A DNA stretch of 34,884 bases. Source: a virus. A program made the translations under genes and the position numbers. The notes under the pieces are model-generated. The model had not been told where the DNA came from, did no database searches, and saw only the letters and a list, made by a program, of their open reading frames with translations. Within the stretch, counting starts at the first letter, position 1. The number at the start of each line of letters is the position of its first letter. Positions 12,999 to 19,494 of this stretch are shown one piece after another. The stretch covers positions 1-34,884 of IMG/VR virus record IMGVR_UViG_3300032236_000163. One strand, written 5' to 3'.

Positions 12999-13772
12999 TT
13001 ATTCCATCGATGGAGAATATGGTAGTGGAGCATTTACAGGAACGCTGCTACTTTGAGTAGAAGATCCAAAGTTGCTTAAATTATTTTGTGCTCCTTGGCT
13101 CAAGCTATTTACATAATTATTGCCACCAGTATTTTGAGCGCCCATAAAAGCTACGTTGCCCAAAGTATTTAAACCGTTGGCATAAGCGTTTCCTTGGGCA
13201 ATTTGCGCTCCAGCTTGAGCATTAGCAATACCTTGTGTAATGTTTGCTACGTTTGTAGCTGTACCAAGTTGAGCGTTTGCAGAACCAGTAGCTCCTTGTA
13301 AACCAAGACCAGCAATACCATTCAAGCGATTGTAAATATTAGTTTGATTTGCTTGAGCATTATTAAACGCTTGTTGATAAGCAGTAGAAGCAAAGTTTTG
13401 GTTATATTGATTTAATGCTTGTTGAGCATTACCGCTAACCATACCGCCTGTAGCATTACTTGCTGCTAAATTTCCTTGCTGACCTTGTTGAAGTTGCCAA
13501 GCATAATTAGGAGCAAGATTTGCGTTTAAATCTTGGTTTGTAAAAGGAGTAGTCAAATAAGGCATTTGAGCGCCTAATTGATTTATCGCTGTTTGACCAA
13601 TATTCTGATAAGGTGTGTAATTACCAGCAGCTTGCTGACCAGCAGCTAATAAATTTTGTTGAGCTTGTCTACCAGCAGCAGCTTGTGTATTTGCTGCATT
13701 TTGTGCAGCATCTGCTTGCATTTGACTTCCTACCAAAGAAGCTGCTGCTACGGCTGCGAATCCGAATGGCAT
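12999..13772 (-). CDS. Ejection protein, P22 gp7-like
   Basis: 257 residues, extremely rich in Ala, Gln, Asn and Gly. The N-terminus MPFGFAAVAAASLVGSQMQ is hydrophobic, then Gln/Ala repeats (QNAANTQAAAGRQAQQNLLA), followed by YTPYQNIGQTAINQLG and QLQQGQQGNLAASNATGGMV. This organisation is shared by a very common phage DNA-transfer protein family lying just before the two larger ejection genes, the place of P22 gene 7. The hydrophobic start may act as a membrane-inserting segment; P22 gp7 is processed at its N-terminus. Confidence 0.75.
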   Translation of the reverse strand: MPFGFAAVAAASLVGSQMQADAAQNAANTQAAAGRQAQQNLLAAGQQAAGNYTPYQNIGQTAINQLGAQMPYLTTPFTNQDLNANLAPNYAWQLQQGQQGNLAASNATGGMVSGNAQQALNQYNQNFASTAYQQAFNNAQANQTNIYNRLNGIAGLGLQGATGSANAQLGTATNVANITQGIANAQAGAQIAQGNAYANGLNTLGNVAFMGAQNTGGNNYVNSLSQGAQNNLSNFGSSTQSSSVPVNAPLPYSPSME

Positions 13773-13774
13773 AT

Positions 13775-14095
13775 TTAATCCTTCCTACAAATCAAAACTT
13801 CGTCAATATGGTCTGCATCTGTTTCATTGGTTGCATGAATGCAGAACCAAACACAATCCTCTTTAGATAAAACCAAGTGCTGTAAACCAGCTTTAATTTC
13901 AATACAAGCAGGAGCTGTATAGTCAGTAGTTACACCTTCTACAGTTACGCTTACACTTCCTTTAGACAAAATACTTATATGACTGTAATTGTGTAAATGC
14001 GATCCTGCTACATATCCTGCTGGTATATGCATTTCTTTAGCATATAAACCATCAGAAAAATGATGCTTTTGGTTAAATAATTCGCCTACGTTCAT
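13775..14095 (-). CDS. Cupin-fold protein A
   Basis: 106 residues with a small single-domain cupin. Metal-site motif HLHNYSH with His33, His35 and His39 in GSHLHNYSHISILSKGSVSV, and the second-motif His near 73 (LQHLVLSKED). The end (CVWFCIHATNETDADHIDEV) completes the barrel. The protein shares the HxHxYSH motif with cupin B at 18543-18857, so the two are probably paralogues. It overlaps the 2-oxoglutarate oxygenase gene as TAATG, suggesting a joint role. Likely binds a divalent metal. Enzymatic dioxygenase activity or simple structural or assembly function cannot be separated. Confidence 0.75.
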   Translation of the reverse strand: MNVGELFNQKHHFSDGLYAKEMHIPAGYVAGSHLHNYSHISILSKGSVSVTVEGVTTDYTAPACIEIKAGLQHLVLSKEDCVWFCIHATNETDADHIDEVLICRKD

Positions 14096-14673
14096 TATTT
14101 CACCTTATCTGATCTTATCGTCACGATTAGCAAAATCATGTCTTCAGGAGAGTTATTGGTTACATTGTGAACAATACTGTTATCAAACCAATAAACATCA
14201 CCAATGGAAGGCACAATTTGACCATCAGGAAAGTTGAACGTAGCTCCTTGGTAGTTTTGGATAGGAATGAAATATTTTTCATAATATCCTGCGCTCCAAC
14301 CACTATCTGTATGAGGAAAAATTTGTTTTCCTGAAGGAATCTTAATAAGGATTACAGTTCCAAGTTCTTCACCTTCTACTAATGACATTACGTCAAAAAC
14401 AATAGGTCTTACTTGTGGAAGCTGATAATAGGCTTTCCACCAAACTGGTCTATGTTCTTTATTAAAATCCGATTCCGCATTGATTTGGTCGACATCGCCT
14501 AATTTGTCTTCAATACCGTTATATCTAACCCAAATATCTTTGGTATCTCGATGAGGAGAATCTCCTGTACAACGCTGATTGTATTGACCAAAAAGCGCTG
14601 GTTGCCTCCGCAAAGCTATTTGTAGAGGCATTACATTTAAACCACAAGCGATTTTATTGAAATATTCTGACAT
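14095..14673 (-). CDS. Asp/Asn beta-hydroxylase-like 2OG-Fe(II) oxygenase
   Basis: 192 residues. Contains the iron triad of 2-oxoglutarate oxygenases: His121 and Asp123 in FPHTDSGWSAGYYEKYFIPI, His169 in YWFDNSIVHNVTNNS, and Arg187 (LLIVTIRSD) to hold 2-oxoglutarate. The layout fits the aspartyl/asparaginyl beta-hydroxylase family. IWVRYNG and VWWKAYYQLPQ form the substrate-side N-terminal half. Such oxygenases are frequent in aquatic phages and can hydroxylate protein side chains. Lying in the tail operon, coupled to a cupin and next to tail genes, it may modify a virion protein; that is inference. All key residues are present, so it is probably active. Confidence 0.8.
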   Translation of the reverse strand: MSEYFNKIACGLNVMPLQIALRRQPALFGQYNQRCTGDSPHRDTKDIWVRYNGIEDKLGDVDQINAESDFNKEHRPVWWKAYYQLPQVRPIVFDVMSLVEGEELGTVILIKIPSGKQIFPHTDSGWSAGYYEKYFIPIQNYQGATFNFPDGQIVPSIGDVYWFDNSIVHNVTNNSPEDMILLIVTIRSDKVK

Positions 14674-14688
14674 TTTCCGATTATATTC

Positions 14689-14925
14689 TTAGACGTTGTA
14701 ATAAGGAACTTTAAAAGGCTTTCCTTGAACGGTAATATTAATAAAACCTACTGGTTTTGCTGGAAGAGTTCCAGTTCCAGCAGTAGCGTTTGTAGCGCTG
14801 GAAAAGTTCAAAATATTCAATAAATATTGCTGCCAAGCTCTAGTTGGCATTTTTGTCTGTTCGTCAAGCAAAGGCGTATTTGGATAACTGTTTGACTGAC
14901 TGTTTCCCCAAAGAATATTTGCCAT
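14689..14925 (-). CDS. Small conserved tail-region protein
   Basis: 78 residues, starting MANILWGNSQSNSYPNTPLL, with MPTRAWQQYLLNILNFSS in the middle and ending PVGFINITVQGKPFKVPYY. Proteins with the W.QYL and GFI.I.V.G..FKVPYY motifs are common in phages just after the tail hub gene. It lies where P22 has the tail needle gene 26, but it is far too short to be a needle. It may be a tail plug or connector component. The start overlaps the gp10 stop as TAATG. Confidence 0.65.
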   Translation of the reverse strand: MANILWGNSQSNSYPNTPLLDEQTKMPTRAWQQYLLNILNFSSATNATAGTGTLPAKPVGFINITVQGKPFKVPYYNV

Positions 14926-17054
14926 TAATTTTCTCCTACGCTGGCTTTAAGGTTTGCAGAAATTATGCAAGCAAATATTGGATCAGTAACAACGACCTCA
15001 TAAATACGATCTCTTGCTTGACCTAATCTGCGCCAAATAATACGGTTTTTGTATTTTCCAACTTTGCCTATTTGCGACCAATGTTCATTAGACCAAGTAG
15101 AACCACCATCATTAGACCAACGCAACATAGCTTGAGGAACAGCTCCAGTTGTTTCTTGGTTTAAAGGAGGATCTGTAATTCCTTCTAAACCTACGCCTGG
15201 TTGAAACTGAATCTGCAATTCTTCAAAATATTGACGTTGAAAATCAGTTACTAAATGAGGACATCTGCGAACTCTACGAATTTCATCGCCATTATCGGTA
15301 TAGTTGTTGGGATCTAAGCTGTAAATTTGACCATTTTGGTAATCTCCAACTAATACCAAATTCTGAAATACAGCAGCACAATTTGAACGATGACGATGAA
15401 AATTGTTTTGATTGTCTACAGATAACCATTTATGCCAAAGCTGAGTAGATATGTCATAAACCCAAGTTAAATCAATGCTTGGGAATGTAACTACATAGCA
15501 TTCATGACCTTCTAACTGATATGTATAAGCAATAGCATCGCTAACATTTTGATTTACAAGAGTATTTTCTACTGCATGAGTTGAAATACGTTGTGGAAAA
15601 TAGCCATTCATCATAACTATTTCAGCTTGACCACGATTGTTTTTAGCTACATATGCAAAAGAATTTCCAAGTTTAGCTAATGAAAATTGCGATGCAATTC
15701 CATGCTGCGATGAAGAGCCAGGAATACGCTGGAAAGCAAAAGGAAACGTACCTTGATCTGCCCATACTTCACTAGTAGTTTCACCTAATAAATAGACTTG
15801 ACCATGATCGCAAATCAACGAAACAAGATTGTCAGGCCCTGTAAATTTGCTGGCAAAAGATAATCCATAAGTAATTGGAGAAAGTAGGTTGGATGCAGCC
15901 CATTGTTGTGTATTTGGTCTGTTATAAACAAAATAGTTATCAACAATATCTACTGACGATCCTCCTGTAAAAGCACCGTCAGAACTAGGAATTATGCTGA
16001 AATTTAACAAATACATAGTTTCAGAACCAACTGTTTGACTGTTATTAATTACATAATTGCCAGTATTTCCAGTTCCAGTTCCAAAAGTTAAATTTAAAGT
16101 TAAACCAGTTCCTGATCCATTAGAAGACGTTGAAGCTGCGTTTGCTGGAGTTGATACATAAGCTCCTGAAAACGTCTGAGAAAGCGTAGAAACAGCTCCT
16201 GAGCCTCCAATAGCTGTAACTGTATAAGTAGCAGGACTAGAGCCATAAACGCCTCCCAAAACCGTTATGGTGTCATTTACTGCATAACCAGTTCCTGCTG
16301 TAGCAATTGCCGTACTTAATACAATTCCTGAACCCAATGCTGTAACAATCGTATTTGAAGTAACGCTTGTGCCTTGTACTGTTTGACCTGGATATATAGT
16401 TCCGCTTGATACAGCAGTAACGGTCAAGGTAGTTCCTGACATTGAAGCTGTAATAACACCAGCTACCGCAGCAGAATTCATTTGAATTGCTGTTCCAATA
16501 CTAGCGCTTTGATTAAGAGTCCAAGTTGTTCCTGATCCGCTAACAATTACAGTTTCAGACGGTATTCCAACGCCAAATAAGGCTTGATTTGCAGCGATTG
16601 TTCCACTAATTACACGAGTTACTGTTAGCGTTGTTCCTGAAATTGTTCCTTGAAATACCGCAGCAGCAGGATTAGAAATCCTCCATGTATAGCGATAAGA
16701 ACCATCAACAATGTATACGTTTAATCCATTATCTGTAATGCCTACTTGACCAGTTGAAGTGCTTAATTGACCAACAATAGTAGGAGTAAAGCTAGAATTT
16801 AGAACATACACATAAGATCCGCATACTGCAACGCAATATTGACCACCGCTTACTGTTCTCATACCACGAACAACAGCAGAATTTTGAAGTGTTACTTGAT
16901 TGGTAAGTCCAGGCGTAGGATAAAGAGCAACAACTCCTCTAGCTCCTTGACCTTTAGTTGGATCTATTTCAGGTCTAAAGTTGATACATTCCTGAGCATC
17001 TTGATAGATACTAGGAGCTTCGTAAGATGCGCCAACGAATCCGAAATCAGCCAT
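14925..17054 (-). CDS. Tail hub / DNA stabilisation protein, P22 gp10-like
   Basis: 709 residues versus about 472 in P22. Start (FVGASYEAPSIYQDAQECIN, FRPEIDPTKGQGARGVVALY, PTPGL) and C-terminal half (SSVDIVDNYFVYNRPNTQQW, GSSSQHGIASQFSLAKLGNS, RWSNDGGSTWSNEHWSQIG) match the gp10 stabilisation family, a beta-propeller-like hub that closes the neck after packaging. The extra length is a Thr/Ser/Gly-rich insert at about 132-345, made of the same beta repeat found in the gp4 homologue, plus a second repeat type inside it. The stop overlaps the next gene and the start overlaps the gp4 stop, so the neck genes are coupled. Confidence 0.88.
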   Translation of the reverse strand: MADFGFVGASYEAPSIYQDAQECINFRPEIDPTKGQGARGVVALYPTPGLTNQVTLQNSAVVRGMRTVSGGQYCVAVCGSYVYVLNSSFTPTIVGQLSTSTGQVGITDNGLNVYIVDGSYRYTWRISNPAAAVFQGTISGTTLTVTRVISGTIAANQALFGVGIPSETVIVSGSGTTWTLNQSASIGTAIQMNSAAVAGVITASMSGTTLTVTAVSSGTIYPGQTVQGTSVTSNTIVTALGSGIVLSTAIATAGTGYAVNDTITVLGGVYGSSPATYTVTAIGGSGAVSTLSQTFSGAYVSTPANAASTSSNGSGTGLTLNLTFGTGTGNTGNYVINNSQTVGSETMYLLNFSIIPSSDGAFTGGSSVDIVDNYFVYNRPNTQQWAASNLLSPITYGLSFASKFTGPDNLVSLICDHGQVYLLGETTSEVWADQGTFPFAFQRIPGSSSQHGIASQFSLAKLGNSFAYVAKNNRGQAEIVMMNGYFPQRISTHAVENTLVNQNVSDAIAYTYQLEGHECYVVTFPSIDLTWVYDISTQLWHKWLSVDNQNNFHRHRSNCAAVFQNLVLVGDYQNGQIYSLDPNNYTDNGDEIRRVRRCPHLVTDFQRQYFEELQIQFQPGVGLEGITDPPLNQETTGAVPQAMLRWSNDGGSTWSNEHWSQIGKVGKYKNRIIWRRLGQARDRIYEVVVTDPIFACIISANLKASVGEN
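16020..16661 (-). repeat. Inserted beta-repeat module in gp10 homologue
   Basis: Covers about residues 132-345. Repeat unit 1 is at about 133-192 ([18 protein letters not shown]...). Unit 2 begins at about 199 ([20 protein letters not shown]) and seems to be interrupted at about 241-327 by another Gly/Thr-rich domain (TAGTGYAVNDTITVLGG), then ends with TGNYVINNSQTVGS at about 331-344. The split unit implies nested insertion of mobile beta domains. Confidence 0.7.
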
Positions 17055-18238
17055 TATCTAAAGAACCCACCTGAAAGAATCCAACCAGCATCTTTTTGTC
17101 TGCTGGAAAGAATTGCATCGGAATAACGAGAAGTTTGAGGAGGCTTCATATTGGTACGTTTAATAGTGGCTTTTGCTCCTGCTGCAAAGGTGTTAATCAT
17201 CTGCAATTGAGTTTGAGAAGCCTTTCCGTACATAGGCATTAAACGCTCTGCAAGACACCATCTCATTGCCATATTAAAGCCTTGAGGAAGAGTAATTGTG
17301 TCGTACATCGTGTTGTAACGTGTAAATAAAGTGCTCGCAAAAATATGCATTTCACCTTGTGCAGGATTTGGCCACACAAAAATATTTCCTAAAGGATTTG
17401 CTGGTTGGTAATACAACGCCTTTGGCCATGGGCCGTTAAGCGTTTTTAGACCAATCATTTCATAATTTTCAAGATTAAGAACAGCAACTGGATAGTCCAA
17501 ACCACCGTTGTAAATAGGAACTCCATTAGAAGTTGTATTTACACGAACAAAAGCTGAGTCTATTGATAATGGTCTTTGATAGTAACCAGTAATAGTAATT
17601 GGAGTAATTGTTCCAGTAATAGTTGTGCTGCTTACAGTTTGACTAGTTCCAACCGTATAAGTACCAGTTCCACCTGATCCGCTTACAAAAGCTGTAATAG
17701 TTGTTCCTGTTGTAACTCCTGTACCAGTAAGAACTGATCCAATTCCTATAACGCCTTGAGTTACAGCAGTAACTGTAAGAGTTGTACCTGAAATAGAGCC
17801 AGTAAATATAGGCGCTACAGTAGTTTGACTGGTATTTGTAGTATAAGTACCAGCTTCGTTTACATTACCGCCAGCGCCTGATTTAAAAGCAACAATTGTT
17901 GTTCCTGAGCTAACTCCTGATCCGCTAAGAGTCATTCCAAGAGCAATAGCTCCTGAATTAATTGTGTTTACAGTAAGCGTATTTCCTGTAAAAGTACCAG
18001 TAAAGTTTGACCCAATTTCACCTCCTTGACCGATAGTGTATTGAGTTTGACCATTTACGATTGGAAAAATGATTTCTGTTTTGTAGGAAACCATCATGTC
18101 TTCGTTTGACCATTGATCAAGGATGTCATTGAGCATATCAAAAGCATCTTGAGCTGCATCAGCAGTAGGACTTTCGCCAGCTTCTAAAGCTCCAATGTCT
18201 TTTAAAGCTCTAGTAATAATGTCATATGGTTGAGTCAT
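17054..18238 (-). CDS. Tail accessory factor, P22 gp4-like, with repeat insertion
   Basis: 394 residues, more than twice P22 gp4 (166). Residues 1-78 match the gp4 family: [40 protein letters not shown]. The C-terminal part ([58 protein letters not shown]) continues the family, ending in the basic tail that reaches the portal. Between them, residues about 79-208 hold two copies of a 65-residue beta repeat also found in gp10. In P22, gp4 joins portal to hub and has peptidoglycan hydrolase activity; I do not see a clear catalytic motif to confirm that here. Confidence 0.85.
   Translation of the reverse strand: MTQPYDIITRALKDIGALEAGESPTADAAQDAFDMLNDILDQWSNEDMMVSYKTEIIFPIVNGQTQYTIGQGGEIGSNFTGTFTGNTLTVNTINSGAIALGMTLSGSGVSSGTTIVAFKSGAGGNVNEAGTYTTNTSQTTVAPIFTGSISGTTLTVTAVTQGVIGIGSVLTGTGVTTGTTITAFVSGSGGTGTYTVGTSQTVSSTTITGTITPITITGYYQRPLSIDSAFVRVNTTSNGVPIYNGGLDYPVAVLNLENYEMIGLKTLNGPWPKALYYQPANPLGNIFVWPNPAQGEMHIFASTLFTRYNTMYDTITLPQGFNMAMRWCLAERLMPMYGKASQTQLQMINTFAAGAKATIKRTNMKPPQTSRYSDAILSSRQKDAGWILSGGFFR
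17615..18004 (-). repeat. Two tandem 65-residue beta repeats in gp4 homologue
   Basis: Unit 1 (about residues 79-143) and unit 2 (about 146-208) both follow the pattern F-x-G-x-(I/F)-x-G-x-TLTV-x(8)-G-x-L-x-GxGV-x-GTTI-x-AF-x-SG, then TYT-x(4)-SQT. They share the pattern with the gp10 insertion downstream. Each is framed by gp4 family sequence, so they are insertions. Confidence 0.8.
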
Positions 18239-18247
18239 TTTTAGTCC

Positions 18248-18532
18248 TTAAATCGTAAAAGTATTTGCCAACCAAGGCATTTCTACTTTTTGATCATTTT
18301 CCAATGTTTTTAATTGATTTTCTAGATTTTGTTTAATTTCAATTGGAGCATCATTTTCAATCCAATTGATCAAATCTTGCTCAACAATTTCAGAAAAAGG
18401 CTTGTTTACAGTACCTTCAGAAAAAATATGATTTCCTTCAGTTTCTATTGAATTTTTACCATCAGTTGCAATTAATAAATAATGCACCGATTTAGCTTCA
18501 GAGGTAATTCCTAAAATTTTCCATGTAAACAT
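18248..18532 (-). CDS. Small unknown protein in the tail block
   Basis: 94 residues from the ATG at 18532 (an upstream in-frame start at 18562 would overlap the cupin B gene). Starts MFTWKILGITSEAKSVHYLL and has a short beta-rich N-terminal half, then an acidic helical C-terminal half (NLENQLKTLENDQKVEMPWL). The W-K-I/V...YLLIATDGKNSIETEG pattern resembles small phage tail proteins of the fibre region. No function recognised. Confidence 0.6.
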   Translation of the reverse strand: MFTWKILGITSEAKSVHYLLIATDGKNSIETEGNHIFSEGTVNKPFSEIVEQDLINWIENDAPIEIKQNLENQLKTLENDQKVEMPWLANTFTI

Positions 18533-18542
18533 TTTTTTCTCT

Positions 18543-18857
18543 TTAATATTTGTTTTCTGCAAACAAATTTATAAATACAGTTCCATCTTCTAAAGCCTCA
18601 ATTTCATGCCATTCAATCGCTACCAAATTAATTGGTTGTGTATTTTTTGTAGCTATAATTTCTTTTCCTTCTTTTCTTATAGCGCAAGAGCCATTCAAAC
18701 ACATGGTTACATGAGAATATGAATGATTGTGCGCCTGTAATCCTTGTCCTTTATTTGCATGAAAAATATTAACTGCTGCGCCATCGTAAATAAATTGAAA
18801 TTTTGGTTCAATTTGAACAACTTTACTAAAAGGAATGGTTACATTTTTTATACTCAT
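18543..18857 (-). CDS. Cupin-fold protein B
   Basis: 104 residues. Metal-binding motif HNHSYSH (His43, His45, His49) in GLQAHNHSYSHVTMCLNGSC, and a second-motif His near 84 (IEWHEIEALEDGTVFINLF). The motif and spacing match cupin A at 13775-14095 (HLHNYSH), so the two are likely paralogues about 4.7 kb apart on the same strand. Its ATG overlaps the stop of the preceding gene as ATGA. Likely metal-binding; role in virion assembly or small-molecule chemistry unknown. Confidence 0.72.
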   Translation of the reverse strand: MSIKNVTIPFSKVVQIEPKFQFIYDGAAVNIFHANKGQGLQAHNHSYSHVTMCLNGSCAIRKEGKEIIATKNTQPINLVAIEWHEIEALEDGTVFINLFAENKY

Positions 18858-19174
18858 ATAGTTTGTGTTCCAGTTGTTACTGGTTGATTATTTTGTGCAG
18901 CTTTAATCATTGCTGCTTGTGCTGCTTCAATGGCAGCAAATTGTGTGTTATAAACCGTAACGCAATTATTAGCCCAATTAGGCAATTCATTAATTATTTC
19001 ATTAGCTGGTTTAGTAAAATCAGGATTTTCTATATATTCAATCCACCCAAGATTTACTTTCCATTGCAAAGCATGAACATTGTCAGGAATCCCGACAGAA
19101 GAAAAATCAAGCCCAATTAAAACTGCGCCATCTACATAAACCGCTTTATCTGCATTAATAATGGTTAAATTCAT
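18854..19174 (-). CDS. Probable fibre-associated accessory protein
   Basis: 106 residues beginning MNLTIINADKAVYVDGAVLI, with LQWKVNLGWIEYIENPDFTK in the middle and a helical Ala/Gln-rich C-terminus (FAAIEAAQAAMIKAAQNNQP). Small proteins with the W..G.IEY...P..KP pattern are common next to phage tail fibre genes and are often thought to help fibre assembly. The gene follows the fibre and the Cys-containing protein in one coupled run (TAATG upstream, ATGA downstream). Confidence 0.6.
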   Translation of the reverse strand: MNLTIINADKAVYVDGAVLIGLDFSSVGIPDNVHALQWKVNLGWIEYIENPDFTKPANEIINELPNWANNCVTVYNTQFAAIEAAQAAMIKAAQNNQPVTTGTQTI

Positions 19175-19485
19175 TATTTATTCTCCAAAATCATAGTTTG
19201 TGCCATTTCAGGAACACCAGCAGCAGCTAATAAAACTTTTTGACTTGTTTCATTTGCTTTAACCATTTCATTTCTAAATGATTCAACCGCAGCTCCAGTT
19301 TGTCTTTGCATTTGACTGTTTTCAATCATCATTACTGGCATCCAAGCTATTGCACATCCCCATTCATTTACATCAGTTCCAGTTTGAGGATGCTTTCCTT
19401 TAACTTCAATAAACCATGAACATTCCCACAATTTACATGGTTGAAATCCGTTTAATGGACAATTTGACTTGGATTCTATCTTCAC
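19174..19485 (-). CDS. Small Cys-containing tail-region protein
   Basis: 103 residues, GTG start at 19485 with AAGGA five to six bases before it. Cys9, Cys17, Cys22 and Cys43 in the segments SNCPLNGFQPCKLWECSWFI and EWGCAIAWMPVM could form a small metal or disulfide site. The rest is helical with a Gln/Met-rich stretch. Such CPLN.FQPCK..EC proteins recur near tail fibres in phages of environmental samples, without known function. Coupled to the next gene by TAATG. Confidence 0.6.
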   Translation of the reverse strand: MKIESKSNCPLNGFQPCKLWECSWFIEVKGKHPQTGTDVNEWGCAIAWMPVMMIENSQMQRQTGAAVESFRNEMVKANETSQKVLLAAAGVPEMAQTMILENK

Positions 19486-19494
19486 TTTTATCCT

